Source: JAALLB01 sp017643495
GTDB taxonomy: Bacteria > Pseudomonadota > Alphaproteobacteria > Rhizobiales > Rhizobiaceae
Assembly: GCA_965216105.1 (NCBI GenBank)
Contig: OZ244147.1
Location: 1,674,001-1,738,000, forward strand
DNA length: 64,000 nucleotides
Reading direction: 5' to 3'
Shown here: positions 1 to 9,507 of the stretch, piece after piece
How positions within the stretch are numbered: the first letter of the stretch is position 1
How the letters are laid out: every line of letters begins with the position of its first letter
The notes under the pieces: model-generated
What the model saw: the letters and a program-made list of their open reading frames with translations, nothing else
What the model was told of the DNA's origin: nothing
Databases searched by the model: none
Translations under genes and position numbers: made by a program

Positions 1-198
1 ATCCAGCGCCATGCTGAAGACATAATGAAGATGAAACGTCGTCTTAACGAGGTTTATGTGAAGCATACGGGGCAGGATTACGAAACAATCGAGAAAACCC
101 TGGATCGCGATCATTTCATGACTGCTGAAGAGACGAAGGAATTCGGCATAATTGACAAGGTGATCGAGCAGCGGGAATCTGCAGAAGACGATTCATAA
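1..198 (+). CDS. clpP: ATP-dependent Clp protease proteolytic subunit, C-terminal part
   Basis: The first 65 codons are open from the window edge and encode the ClpP C-terminus: the helix around KMKRRLNEVYVKHTG, then the segment DRDHFMTAEETKEFGIIDKV, which is strongly conserved in ClpP and carries the catalytic Asp of the Ser-His-Asp triad (the first Asp of the DRD motif region). The Ser and His lie upstream, outside the window. ClpP forms the double heptameric peptidase that degrades substrates unfolded by ClpX, encoded 244 bp downstream. The clpP-clpX-lon order supports the call. Truncated only by the window edge. Confidence 0.93.
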   Translation: MQRHAEDIMKMKRRLNEVYVKHTGQDYETIEKTLDRDHFMTAEETKEFGIIDKVIEQRESAEDDS

Positions 199-442
199 TG
201 TTTTACACAAGCTGCAGATGTTAACCAGTCTGCAGGGAAAACGCTCCTTTTTGTTAATTTTATGTGAGTGTTTTGGTTTCTATAGTGTAGGTTGGCAGTT
301 TCGGGGTAATGGGATCCCCTTACTCCCGAGACTGCAAAATGAGAAAAGCTTGCATGCCATGCTTTCCGTTCGGATGTGTGGCATGAAAGCCGACAAGACC
401 AGGAACAAGCAGCGACCTGTTGACCCTGAGTAAGGATTGTAG

Positions 443-1717
443 ATGAGCAAGATTTCAAATTCCGGCGGCGGTGATTCGAAAAACACCCTCTATTGTTCCT
501 TTTGCGGCAAGAGCCAGCATGAGGTTCGCAAGCTGATTGCCGGACCAACTGTTTTCATCTGCGATGAGTGCGTGGAACTTTGCATGGACATCATTCGCGA
601 GGAAAACAAGTCCTCAATGGTGAAGTCAGGCGAAGGTATCCCGACGCCACAGGAAATCCTGGAAGTTCTTGACGATTACGTTATTGGCCAGGCGCATGCC
701 AAGCGGGTTCTCTCCGTGGCTGTCCACAACCACTACAAGCGTCTGAATCACGCAACCAAGAACCAGGATGTTGAGCTTGCCAAATCCAACATCATGCTGA
801 TTGGCCCTACCGGCTGTGGCAAGACGTTGCTTGCCCAGACGCTCGCGCGGATTCTTGATGTGCCGTTTACAATGGCGGATGCGACAACGCTGACCGAGGC
901 AGGTTATGTGGGGGAGGATGTTGAGAACATCATTCTCAAACTGCTTCAGGCTTCCGATTACAATGTCGAACGTGCCCAGCGCGGTATCGTTTATATTGAC
1001 GAGGTCGACAAGATTTCGCGCAAGTCTGACAATCCGTCTATCACGCGGGATGTTTCCGGTGAGGGTGTGCAGCAGGCGCTACTCAAGATAATGGAAGGCA
1101 CGGTGGCTTCCGTACCTCCCCAAGGCGGCAGAAAGCATCCCCAACAGGAATTTCTGCAAGTCGATACGACCAACATGCTGTTCGTGTGTGGTGGCGCATT
1201 TGCCGGACTGGAAAAAATCATCTCAGACCGGGGGCAGAAAACGTCCATTGGATTTGCTGCCCATGTTGAGGCACCTGAAGACCGCAAGACTGGAGAGCTT
1301 CTCAGAGGTGTCGAGCCTGAAGATCTCCAGAAATTCGGCCTTATTCCGGAATTCATTGGCCGGGTTCCTGTTTTGGCGACCCTTGAGGATCTGGATGAGG
1401 ATGCACTTGTACAAATTCTGACCGAACCTAAAAATGCACTGGTAAAACAGTATCAGCGCTTGTTCGAACTGGAAGATGTGCAGCTTTCTTTCCATGAGGA
1501 TGCGCTCAAGGCTGTTGCGAGAAGGGCAATTGTCAGAAAGACCGGTGCCCGTGGCCTGCGTTCAATTCTTGAAGGTATCCTGCTGGATACCATGTTTGAA
1601 CTGCCTGCGCTGGAAGGTGTCGAAGAGGTGGTGATCTCTGAAGAGGTTGTGGAAGGCAATGCCCGCCCACTCTACATCTATTCGGACAAGAAAGAAGATC
1701 AGGAAGCAAGCGCCTGA
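443..1717 (+). CDS. clpX: ATP-dependent Clp protease ATP-binding subunit ClpX
   Basis: 424 aa, normal length for ClpX, the hexameric AAA+ unfoldase that feeds ssrA-tagged and native substrates to ClpP. Visible: N-terminal zinc-binding domain with Cys18, Cys21, Cys40 and Cys43; Walker A GPTGCGKT at 121-128; Walker B IVYIDEVDK at about 182-190; the IGF-type loop region for ClpP docking; the sensor-2 arginine in KTGARGLRSI near the C-terminus. An ATG start is preceded by a purine-rich stretch (gtaagga). It follows clpP after a 244 bp gap, so it could be read from clpP or from its own promoter. A 9 bp inverted repeat downstream may end the transcript. Confidence 0.97.
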   Translation: MSKISNSGGGDSKNTLYCSFCGKSQHEVRKLIAGPTVFICDECVELCMDIIREENKSSMVKSGEGIPTPQEILEVLDDYVIGQAHAKRVLSVAVHNHYKRLNHATKNQDVELAKSNIMLIGPTGCGKTLLAQTLARILDVPFTMADATTLTEAGYVGEDVENIILKLLQASDYNVERAQRGIVYIDEVDKISRKSDNPSITRDVSGEGVQQALLKIMEGTVASVPPQGGRKHPQQEFLQVDTTNMLFVCGGAFAGLEKIISDRGQKTSIGFAAHVEAPEDRKTGELLRGVEPEDLQKFGLIPEFIGRVPVLATLEDLDEDALVQILTEPKNALVKQYQRLFELEDVQLSFHEDALKAVARRAIVRKTGARGLRSILEGILLDTMFELPALEGVEEVVISEEVVEGNARPLYIYSDKKEDQEASA

Positions 1718-1751
1718 TCCCTGACGCTTCGTCATTCATGTAAAACATTTC

Positions 1752-1782
1752 GCTTTCGGCGCGTATTATTCCTGCCGAAAGC
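1752..1782 (+). terminator. Possible terminator or hairpin after clpX
   Basis: Perfect 9 bp inverted repeat gctttcggc (1752-1760) / gccgaaagc (1774-1782) with a 13-nt loop, 35 bp after the clpX stop. It is followed by tcttcccc rather than a clean T run, so termination may be weak. The rest of the 453 bp clpX-lon gap holds the lon promoter candidate and nothing else I recognise; an open frame at 1840-2124 has no recognisable protein and no ribosome binding site. Confidence 0.45.
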
Positions 1783-1983
1783 TCTTCCCCCTCTGTCTGA
1801 TCCCCCGTTCTGTTCAACCAAATACTCTACCTACATGAGTTGGTGGTTGTTCAGTACAGTTTCAGGGCAGCCAGACAGGTTACAATCTTGAGATGCATGA
1901 AGGCAGGAACACCAGGGTGCCAACGGGAGTGGTGCATTTGGAATGTCCGGTTGAAGCCAATTTGCCTGTCAACGTTTTGGCGA

Positions 1984-2012
1984 CTTGAACCTGACAACCG
2001 AAGACCCCAGTT
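1984..2012 (+). promoter_or_regulatory. Sigma32 (RpoH)-like heat-shock promoter for lon
   Basis: CTTGAA at 1984-1989 followed after 15 nt by CCCCAGTT at 2005-2012. This matches the enterobacterial sigma32 consensus CTTGAA / CCCCAT-T at nearly every position. It lies about 160 bp upstream of the lon ATG on the right strand, and lon is a classical heat-shock gene. The match is visible in the sequence; use as a promoter is inferred, and the 5' leader would be long. Confidence 0.6.
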
Positions 2013-2170
2013 ATCCGGTAACGTTGGCTGTCCAGTTTTCGGAACGATGAATGGTTCCGGTCCGGGTTTGTCTACCCGGGCAAAACTCCCAAAAACTGTG
2101 TTCCTGAACTATTGTGACAGCTAAAATGCAGATTCGCGACCCCGATTGGCCGCGTTGAAAAGGAAAAGCC

Positions 2171-4603
2171 ATGAGTTCTGACAATAACCATGAAATCGAG
2201 TTTGGTACCGGTGATGTACTGCCGTTGTTGCCATTGCGCGACATCGTTGTCTTCCCGCACATGATTGTGCCGCTTTTCGTTGGCCGTGCCAAATCAATCG
2301 CTGCTCTCGAAGAGGTGATGAACACTGACCGCCAGATTTTGCTGTTTACGCAAAAGAATGCAGGCGATGATGATCCAAGTCCCGAAAGCCTTTATGACAT
2401 TGGTACGGTTGCTTCTGTTCTGCAAATGCTGAAATTGCCGGATGGTACAGTCAAGGTCCTCGTCGAAGGTGTTGCCCGTGCTCGCGTCCGCAAGTTTTCG
2501 GACCGTTCGGAATATTTTGAGGCAGTTGCCGAAATAGTCGAGGATGGTGATGATGATCCTGTCGAGATTGAAGCCCTTGCCCGTTCGGTCGTCAACGATT
2601 TCGAGAATTACGTAAAGTTGAACAAGAAAGTGTCGCCGGAAGTTGTTTCTTCCGTGACCCAGATTGAAGACTATTCGAAACTGGCGGACACGATCGCCTC
2701 CCATCTGGCAATCAAGATATCCGAGAAGCAGGAAATCCTTGGCATTTTCAGTGTCAAGGAACGGCTTGAGCATGTCATTGGCATGATGGAAAGTGAAGTT
2801 TCCGTCCTGCAGGTCGAGAAGCGCATCCGGGGCCGGGTCAAGCGGCAGATGGAGAAAACCCAGCGCGAATATTATCTGAATGAGCAAATGAAGGCCATTC
2901 AGAAAGAGTTGGGTGAGGGCGAAGACGGCAAGGATGAACTTCAGGAAATCGAAGAGCGCATCAAGAAAACCAAGCTCTCAAAAGAAGCCAAAGAGAAGGC
3001 CGAAGCCGAGTTCAAGAAGCTTAAGCAGATGAGCCCGATGTCTGCTGAAGCGACGGTCGTCAGAAACTATCTTGACTGGCTACTTGGTATTCCATGGGGC
3101 AAGCGCTCAGCCATCAAGACTGATCTTCACAAGGCTGAAGAAGTGCTTGACGTTGATCATTACGGGCTTGAGAAGGTCAAGGAACGGATTATCGAGTATC
3201 TGGCAGTCCAGTCCCGCGCCAAGAAGCTGAAAGGTCCGATCCTGTGTCTCGTTGGCCCTCCTGGCGTCGGCAAGACTTCGCTTGGTAAATCCATTGCCAA
3301 GGCAACCGGCAGGGAGTTTGTGCGTATGGCTTTGGGCGGCGTTCGGGACGAGTCCGAAATCCGTGGCCACCGCCGTACCTATATCGGGTCAATGCCCGGC
3401 AAGATCATCCAGTCCATGAAAAAGGCCAAGAAAGCCAATCCGCTTTTCCTGTTGGACGAAATCGACAAGATGGGGATGGATTTCCGCGGAGATCCTTCTT
3501 CCGCCTTGCTTGAGGTGCTTGATCCGGAACAGAACAACACGTTCTCCGATCACTACCTTGAAGTCGATTATGACTTGTCCAGTGTCATGTTCGTGACCAC
3601 CGCGAATACGTTGAACATTCCCGGCCCGTTGATGGACCGCATGGAAATCATACGCATCGCCGGTTATACCGAGGATGAGAAGCTTGAGATTGCCAAGCGG
3701 CACCTGTTGCCGAAGGCCATCAAGGACCATGCGCTCCAGGCGAAGGAGTTTTCGGTCAATGATGAAGCTATCCGGCTGGTTATCCAGAAATACACTCGGG
3801 AAGCCGGTGTGCGGAACCTTGAGCGCGAGCTGACCAAACTTGCCCGCAAGGCGGTTACCTCGATCATGAAGGAAGAGCGCAAGTCGGTAAAAGTCACTCC
3901 GAAAAATGTCGAGGATTTCCTGGGCGTGCCGAAGTTCCGTCATGGCGAAGCCGAGAAGGAAGACCGGATCGGTGTGGTTACCGGTCTTGCCTGGACCGAA
4001 GTTGGTGGTGAACTGCTGACCATTGAGGGCATTTCAATGCCTGGCAAGGGCAAGATGACAGTTACCGGCAACCTCAAGGATGTGATGAAGGAATCCATCT
4101 CTGCGGCTGCTTCCTATGTACGGTCGCGTGCCGTGGACTTTGGTATCGAGCCGCCAACCTTTGACCGGGTGGACGTCCATGTTCACGTTCCGGAAGGGGC
4201 AACTCCAAAGGATGGTCCGTCGGCTGGTGTCGCAATGGCCACATCCATGGTTTCGATCATGACAGGAATACCGGTCAAGGCGGATGTCGCGATGACGGGT
4301 GAAATCACGCTACGCGGACGTGTATTGCCGATTGGCGGTTTGAAGGAGAAACTTCTGGCTGCGCTACGTGGCGGAATCAAAAAAGTGCTGATTCCCGAGG
4401 AAAACGCCAAAGACCTCGCGGACATTCCGGACAATGTCAAAAATGAGCTGGAGATTGTTCCGGTCAGTGTAATTGACGAAGTTCTGGATCATGCACTTGT
4501 GTCAAAACCGACTGCAATCGAGTGGACACCGGAAGATGCAGAACGTGCCCGTCGCGAGATGATGGCACCTGTGCCTGGCGAGACCGGTTCTGTTGCACAC
4601 TGA
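2171..4603 (+). CDS. lon: ATP-dependent Lon protease (LonA)
   Basis: 810 aa, typical of bacterial LonA, a hexameric cytoplasmic protease that degrades misfolded proteins and short-lived regulators. Domains in order: N-terminal substrate-binding domain (about 15-200), coiled-coil region (about 200-300), AAA+ module with Walker A GPPGVGKT at 362-369 and Walker B LFLLDEID at about 425-432, then the protease domain with catalytic Ser684 in KDGPSAGVAM and Lys727 in GGLKEK. The ATG at 2171 follows an aaaaggaaaagcc leader. Preceded by a sigma32-like promoter and closed by a strong terminator, so it is probably transcribed alone. Confidence 0.98.
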   Translation: MSSDNNHEIEFGTGDVLPLLPLRDIVVFPHMIVPLFVGRAKSIAALEEVMNTDRQILLFTQKNAGDDDPSPESLYDIGTVASVLQMLKLPDGTVKVLVEGVARARVRKFSDRSEYFEAVAEIVEDGDDDPVEIEALARSVVNDFENYVKLNKKVSPEVVSSVTQIEDYSKLADTIASHLAIKISEKQEILGIFSVKERLEHVIGMMESEVSVLQVEKRIRGRVKRQMEKTQREYYLNEQMKAIQKELGEGEDGKDELQEIEERIKKTKLSKEAKEKAEAEFKKLKQMSPMSAEATVVRNYLDWLLGIPWGKRSAIKTDLHKAEEVLDVDHYGLEKVKERIIEYLAVQSRAKKLKGPILCLVGPPGVGKTSLGKSIAKATGREFVRMALGGVRDESEIRGHRRTYIGSMPGKIIQSMKKAKKANPLFLLDEIDKMGMDFRGDPSSALLEVLDPEQNNTFSDHYLEVDYDLSSVMFVTTANTLNIPGPLMDRMEIIRIAGYTEDEKLEIAKRHLLPKAIKDHALQAKEFSVNDEAIRLVIQKYTREAGVRNLERELTKLARKAVTSIMKEERKSVKVTPKNVEDFLGVPKFRHGEAEKEDRIGVVTGLAWTEVGGELLTIEGISMPGKGKMTVTGNLKDVMKESISAAASYVRSRAVDFGIEPPTFDRVDVHVHVPEGATPKDGPSAGVAMATSMVSIMTGIPVKADVAMTGEITLRGRVLPIGGLKEKLLAALRGGIKKVLIPEENAKDLADIPDNVKNELEIVPVSVIDEVLDHALVSKPTAIEWTPEDAERARREMMAPVPGETGSVAH

Positions 4604-4636
4604 TTGTTATCAGCCCTGCATCTGAATGAATTGAAG

Positions 4637-4667
4637 AAGGCCCGAATCATTTCGGGCCTTTTTCTTT
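4637..4667 (+). terminator. Rho-independent terminator of lon
   Basis: Perfect 10 bp stem aaggcccgaa (4637-4646) / ttcgggcctt (4651-4660), 4-nt loop, then tttcttt, 33 bp after the lon stop codon. Classic intrinsic terminator. Confidence 0.9.
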
Positions 4668-4842
4668 CCATGAGAAAAATTTTGATTGCCAGCAGATTTT
4701 GTCTCTGAAAACAGAAAATATTGGTTGAAAATGCCTGAAATCAGCCATTTTCCTGCCTTTTATGTTGTTTTTCTAACAGATTGGGATGACACTCCCGCAA
4801 CGGCTCAACGAGTCGAACATATAAGACAAAAAGGATTACATC

Positions 4843-5118
4843 ATGAACAAGAACGAACTCATCTCGGCAGTTGCTGAAAAATGTGACATGAGCAAAGCCC
4901 AGGCAAATGATGCGGTTGAAGCGGTTCTCGGTACAGTGACCGAACAGCTTGCGGCAGGTGACGAAGTTCGCATCCTCGGGTTCGGCAATTTTTCCGTTGC
5001 TGACCGCAAGGCTACGACTGCACGCAATCCACGTACCGGCGAAACCGTTCAGGTTGCCGCTTCCAAGTCTCCAAAATTCAAGGCAGGCAAGGCCCTGAAA
5101 GATGCTGTGAACGGCTAA
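4843..5118 (+). CDS. hupB: DNA-binding protein HU
   Basis: 91 aa, the standard length of HU. It starts MNKNELISAVAEKCDMSKAQA and carries the DNA-binding arm around GFGNFSVADRKATTARNPRTGE, including the Arg-Asn-Pro tip. HU is a dimeric nucleoid protein that bends and compacts DNA. Its position directly after lon is the usual one in Proteobacteria. An aaaaagga stretch precedes the ATG, and a strong terminator follows, so it is monocistronic. Confidence 0.97.
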   Translation: MNKNELISAVAEKCDMSKAQANDAVEAVLGTVTEQLAAGDEVRILGFGNFSVADRKATTARNPRTGETVQVAASKSPKFKAGKALKDAVNG

Positions 5119-5144
5119 AACCGCTTACTACAGTTCATTCAAAG

Positions 5145-5175
5145 CCTGCTACGCACGTCGTAGCAGGTTTTTTAT
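5145..5175 (+). terminator. Rho-independent terminator of hupB
   Basis: Perfect 9 bp stem cctgctacg (5145-5153) / cgtagcagg (5159-5167), loop cacgt, followed by ttttttatt. It lies 26 bp after the hupB stop. From here to 5407 I see no gene; only weak -35-like motifs (ttgaac near 5233, ttgacg near 5300). Confidence 0.9.
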
Positions 5176-5407
5176 TGTCTGAAATCATATGCTCTGATGT
5201 CTCATTTGGAATGGTGGGTGGCTGAAACACACTTGAACACTCAGACTCATATGCTAGACAAAGATGAACCGGACAGGGTTCCCGGTACTGGAAAACAGGT
5301 TGACGCGTGTATCAGCCGCTTTCGCATTTAAATAAGTCGCAAGCAGCAATTTCCGGATCAGTTTTTTCCATAATTCTGTACTGATACCTAACCGTGGAGT
5401 TAAAGCC

Positions 5408-7096
5408 ATGAGCGTCAAGTCCGACATCGAAATAGCACGTGAAGCCGACAAGCGCCCGATCCAGGAGATTGGCGAGAAGCTGGGCATTCCGTCATCTGAT
5501 CTGCTGCCGTTTGGTCACGACAAGGCAAAGGTATCGGAGAGTTTCATCAAATCAGTACAGGGCAACAAGGATGGCAAGCTTATCCTTGTAACCGCAATCA
5601 ATCCGACACCGGCAGGTGAGGGAAAGACCACGACTACGGTCGGTTTGGGCGACGGTTTGAATGCTGTTTTGAAAGAAAGCGGCAAAAAGGCGGCTGTTTG
5701 CATCCGGGAAGCATCACTCGGCCCCTGTTTCGGGATGAAAGGTGGCGCTGCTGGTGGCGGTTATGCCCAGGTTGTCCCGATGGAAGAAATGAACCTGCAT
5801 TTTACAGGTGACTTTCATGCGATTACCTCGGCTCACAATCTACTGTCTGCCATGATTGACAATCATATTTATTGGGGCAACGAGCTGGAAATCGACATCC
5901 GGCGAATTGTCTGGCGCCGGGTCATGGACATGAATGATCGCGCACTTCGGCAGATCACAGCTTCGCTGGGCGGAATTGCGAACGGTTTCCCGCGTGAAGC
6001 AGGATTTGATATCACGGTTGCCTCCGAGGTGATGGCAATCCTTTGTCTTGCGACAGATCTTGATGACCTCAAGAAACGGCTTGGGGACATCATTGTCGCC
6101 TATCGCCGTGATCGTTCACCTGTTTATTGCCGCGACATCAAGGCGGATGGCGCAATGACGGTTCTTTTGCAGCAGGCAATGCAGCCCAATCTTGTGCAGA
6201 CACTGGAAAACAATCCGGCCTTTGTTCATGGCGGCCCGTTTGCCAACATAGCGCATGGTTGCAATTCGGTTGTGGCTACAAAAACGGCACTCAAGCTTGC
6301 CGATTATGTTGTTACAGAGGCAGGCTTTGGCGCTGATCTGGGTGCCGAAAAGTTCCTGAACATCAAGTGCCGCAAAGCGGGTATTGCACCAGAAGCGGTT
6401 GTGATCGTTGCCACTGTTCGTGCAATGAAGATGAATGGCGGTGTGGCAAAATCCGACCTTGGCCAGGAAAACGTGGATGCAGTCAAACAGGGATGCGCAA
6501 ACCTTGGTCGCCATATCGAGAATATTAAGCAGTTTGGCGTTCCTGCAATTGTCGCGATCAACCATTTCATCAGCGATACGGATGCTGAAATCGAGGCAGT
6601 CAAGGAATATGTAGCCACGCAAGGTGCTGAAGCTGTACTCTGCAAGCACTGGGCGGAAGGCTCAAAAGGTATCGAAACCCTCGCCAACAAGGTCATACAG
6701 ATGATTGATGGCGGGAGCGCCCAATATGCTCCGCTCTATTCTGACAATATGCCTCTTTTCGAAAAGATCGAAACGATCGCGAAACGCATCTACCGTGCTG
6801 ACGAGGTTCTTGCGGACAAAAAAATCCGTGACCAGTTGCGCCAATGGGAAGATGCAGGATATGGCAACCTGCCGGTCTGCATGGCGAAAACGCAATACTC
6901 GTTTTCAACCGACCCGAACCTGAGGGGCGCTCCCGTCGGCCATTCGTTGCCGGTACGCGAAGTAAGGTTGTCTGCCGGTGCAGGGTTCATCGTCGTGATC
7001 TGCGGTGAGATCATGACAATGCCGGGTCTCCCGAAGGTTCCTTCGGCTGAGGCAATCATGCTGGATGAAAAGGGGTTTGTGCAGGGCCTGTTCTGA
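5408..7096 (+). CDS. fhs: Formate--tetrahydrofolate ligase
   Basis: 562 aa, normal for FTHFS (about 555-560). It catalyses formate + THF + ATP to 10-formyl-THF + ADP + Pi; in methyl-group oxidisers it can run in reverse to release formate and ATP. Visible: the ATP-binding loop TPAGEGKTTTT at 67-77, the GGAAGGGYAQVVPMEEMNLHFTGD block, and the C-terminal PGLPKVPSAEAI. The cofactor-binding and catalytic blocks are intact. It begins a block leading into a formate dehydrogenase 78 bp downstream, so the pair would connect the folate C1 pool with formate oxidation. Many Hyphomicrobiales lack a gene here, so this position is unusual. Confidence 0.97.
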   Translation: MSVKSDIEIAREADKRPIQEIGEKLGIPSSDLLPFGHDKAKVSESFIKSVQGNKDGKLILVTAINPTPAGEGKTTTTVGLGDGLNAVLKESGKKAAVCIREASLGPCFGMKGGAAGGGYAQVVPMEEMNLHFTGDFHAITSAHNLLSAMIDNHIYWGNELEIDIRRIVWRRVMDMNDRALRQITASLGGIANGFPREAGFDITVASEVMAILCLATDLDDLKKRLGDIIVAYRRDRSPVYCRDIKADGAMTVLLQQAMQPNLVQTLENNPAFVHGGPFANIAHGCNSVVATKTALKLADYVVTEAGFGADLGAEKFLNIKCRKAGIAPEAVVIVATVRAMKMNGGVAKSDLGQENVDAVKQGCANLGRHIENIKQFGVPAIVAINHFISDTDAEIEAVKEYVATQGAEAVLCKHWAEGSKGIETLANKVIQMIDGGSAQYAPLYSDNMPLFEKIETIAKRIYRADEVLADKKIRDQLRQWEDAGYGNLPVCMAKTQYSFSTDPNLRGAPVGHSLPVREVRLSAGAGFIVVICGEIMTMPGLPKVPSAEAIMLDEKGFVQGLF

Positions 7097-7174
7097 CGCT
7101 TACGTGAAATTCTCATCCTCTTTCCTGCTTATTGCAGGGAGACAAATGGCAGCAATTTCTGGCAAGATTATACC

Positions 7175-8875
7175 ATGAACAAGCAATTCTCGATGGAAAA
7201 ACGGGGCAGCGGACGCAAGTCCCATCAAACAAAGGGCAGGCAGCTGGACGAGGTTGCCCTTGCCGAGGTTGATGCGTTGTTGGGAGAGGCGCCCCGTCAG
7301 CGGGACTTGCTGATCGAATACTTGCATAAAATCCAGGATGCGCATGACTGCCTTGAAGCCAGGCATTTGCGTGCGCTCGCCGAAACAACGCGGTTGTCGA
7401 TGGCTGAAGTCTACGAAGTTGCCTCATTTTATGATCACTTCGATATTGTGAAGGAAGGCGAGAAAAAACCTGCACCAGTGACAATCAGGGTGTGTGATTC
7501 TCTTTCCTGCATGATGGCTGGAGCCGAGACCCTGATCGGGGAACTTGAAGCTGGCTGTGACGTGGAAAAAGTCCGCGTAATGCGTGCACCCTGCATGGGG
7601 GGTTGTGATGTTGCCCCAGCTGCAAGGGTTGGAGACCGAGAGATCGGCAAGGCAACGGTTTCCGAACTGTTGGCACTTGCCGAAGGGGCAACCCGCAACG
7701 CAGAAATTTCTCCCGTTATTCCCGATTATGACAATCTTGAAACCTACCGCTCGCATGGCGGGTACGCAGCGTTGGAGCGGGCTCGTACAGAGATTGATTT
7801 TGATGCGGTCACAAAACTGCTGGATGAATCGGGCCTGCGCGGATTGGGCGGAGCCGGTTTTCCGAGCAACAAGAAATGGGGATTTGTGAAGTCCTATCCG
7901 GGGCCGCGTTTGATGACAATCAATGGTGACGAAGGCGAGCCGGGTACGTTCAAGGACCGATATTATCTGGAGAGAAATCCCCATGCCATGCTCGAGGGGG
8001 CATTGATCGCCGCGCACTATGTCGAGGCAGAACGCATTTATCTTTACATGCGGGATGAATATCCTGCCGTGCTGGAAATCCTTCGCCGGGAGATAGCGGC
8101 AATCGAGGCTGAAGGGTTGTGTGAGAAGGGGTTCATAGAGCTTCGCCGTGGCGCCGGAGCCTATATCTGCGGAGAAGAATCCGCGATGATTGAATCGATT
8201 GAGGGAAAGCGTGGCGTGCCCCGACACCGTCCGCCCTATATTGCGGAAGTGGGATTGTTCGGCAAACCGACACTCAACCACAATGTGGAAACACTTCACT
8301 GGATTCCATCGATTATCCAGAATGGTCCGGAGTGGTTTGCAAAACAGGGCAAGCCGGAGCATCCAGGTCCGAGATCGTGGTCTGTTTCTGGCCGTGTTCG
8401 AAAACCGGGTGTGGTCGTTGCGCCAGCCGGGGTTACCATACGTGAACTGATCGACGATTATTGCGGCGGAATGGAAGAGGGCCACACTTTCAAGGCCTAT
8501 TATCCGGGAGGAGCATCAGGCGGTGTTCTGCCTGCAAGCATGGATGACTTGCCACTTGATTTTGGAGGGCCACTTGCTGAACTCGGTTCCTTTGTGGGAT
8601 CGCACGCAATTGTTGTCCTTTCCGACAAGGACAATATCAGGGATGCTGTGCTTAACACGCTGAAGTTTTTCAAACACGAATCCTGTGGCCAATGTACGCC
8701 GTGTCGAGGTGGAACCGAAAAAATGGTTGCCATGCTTTCGGGAAAATCAAGGTTTGATGAAGAAGCATTGCGTGATCTGGAAACAGTTATGCGCGATGCT
8801 TCCATCTGCGGGCTGGGGCAGGCGGCACCCAACCCCGTAAATCATCTGCTTGAATATTTCAGAGAGGATTTGTGA
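7175..8875 (+). CDS. fdhB: NAD-dependent formate dehydrogenase beta subunit (fused NuoE-NuoF type)
   Basis: 566 aa, close to the 572-residue beta subunit of the two-subunit tungsten formate dehydrogenase Fdh1 of Methylorubrum. Residues about 25-165 are NuoE-like with [2Fe-2S] ligands Cys107, Cys112, Cys140 and Cys144. Residues about 200-560 are NuoF-like: FMN loop GLGGAGFPSNKKW (223-235), NADH-site segment GDEGEPGTFKDR, and [4Fe-4S] ligands Cys504, Cys507, Cys510 and Cys545. It accepts electrons from the alpha subunit and reduces NAD+. The first ~20 residues are basic and variable; later starts are possible. Its stop overlaps the next start (ATGA), and the partner alpha gene lies two genes downstream. 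Confidence 0.92.
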   Translation: MNKQFSMEKRGSGRKSHQTKGRQLDEVALAEVDALLGEAPRQRDLLIEYLHKIQDAHDCLEARHLRALAETTRLSMAEVYEVASFYDHFDIVKEGEKKPAPVTIRVCDSLSCMMAGAETLIGELEAGCDVEKVRVMRAPCMGGCDVAPAARVGDREIGKATVSELLALAEGATRNAEISPVIPDYDNLETYRSHGGYAALERARTEIDFDAVTKLLDESGLRGLGGAGFPSNKKWGFVKSYPGPRLMTINGDEGEPGTFKDRYYLERNPHAMLEGALIAAHYVEAERIYLYMRDEYPAVLEILRREIAAIEAEGLCEKGFIELRRGAGAYICGEESAMIESIEGKRGVPRHRPPYIAEVGLFGKPTLNHNVETLHWIPSIIQNGPEWFAKQGKPEHPGPRSWSVSGRVRKPGVVVAPAGVTIRELIDDYCGGMEEGHTFKAYYPGGASGGVLPASMDDLPLDFGGPLAELGSFVGSHAIVVLSDKDNIRDAVLNTLKFFKHESCGQCTPCRGGTEKMVAMLSGKSRFDEEALRDLETVMRDASICGLGQAAPNPVNHLLEYFREDL

Positions 8876-9507
8876 TGCTGGATGCTTATCTGCTTACCCT
8901 GCTGGGAGTGATGGCCGCCCAGGCTTCGCCGGGACCAAATCTAGTTGCCGTTGCATCCGTATCCCTGGCGCAAGGGCGGCGTGCCGGCCTTTTCGTCGTC
9001 GGTGGCATCGCCAGTGGCATGCTCGTCTGGTCTCTTGCCACGGCATACGGGCTCGCTACGGTGTTGGAGCTTTTCCCTTATTCACTGACTGCAATGCGGA
9101 TTATCGGTGGTTCCTACCTGCTGTGGCTTGCCATCAAGGGACTGAATGGTGCCATTCGAAACCGTCCCGGGACAATCAGGGCAGCGAATGTCTCCTTGTC
9201 CGACCGCCAGGCATGGTTGCGCGGATTCATGGTTTTGCTGACAAACCCGAAGGCTGTGATGATGTGGGCCGCAGTGGCAACTTTTCTGTTCGGCGCAGGA
9301 CTTGAACCTGTTGAGGTGTTGGCGTTTGGGCCGTTGGGCGCTCTTTCCGGGTTTCTAATTTATGGTGGATATGCAGTTCTGTTTTCAACCGGACTGGCTT
9401 CGCGCACTTATCAACGGTTTGCACGAGGGATAGAGTTGCTGTTCTCGGCGAGCTTTGGCTCGCTGGGTGGTAAACTGGTTTACGATGGATTGAAGGAGTT
9501 AAAGTAA
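8872..9507 (+). CDS. LysE/RhtB family exporter
   Basis: 211 aa with the RhtB/LysE hallmark ASPGPNLVAVASVSLAQGRRAG at the end of the first membrane helix and about six hydrophobic segments, the standard length and layout. Members export amino acids or related small solutes across the inner membrane; the substrate cannot be told from sequence. It overlaps fdhB by 4 bp and the next gene by 1 bp, so it is translationally coupled inside the formate dehydrogenase cluster. A role tied to formate metabolism is inferred from position only. Confidence 0.9.
   Translation: MMLDAYLLTLLGVMAAQASPGPNLVAVASVSLAQGRRAGLFVVGGIASGMLVWSLATAYGLATVLELFPYSLTAMRIIGGSYLLWLAIKGLNGAIRNRPGTIRAANVSLSDRQAWLRGFMVLLTNPKAVMMWAAVATFLFGAGLEPVEVLAFGPLGALSGFLIYGGYAVLFSTGLASRTYQRFARGIELLFSASFGSLGGKLVYDGLKELK

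Noticed and set aside
1840..2124. 94-codon open frame in the clpX-lon gap
   Set aside because: No ribosome-binding site, no recognisable protein, irregular composition, and it overlaps the probable lon promoter and leader.
2294..2887. 197-codon minus-strand frame opposite lon
   Set aside because: Shadow of lon; composition follows the coding strand, no start signal. The same applies to long minus-strand frames opposite fdhB, sucC, nuoH, nuoJ and others.
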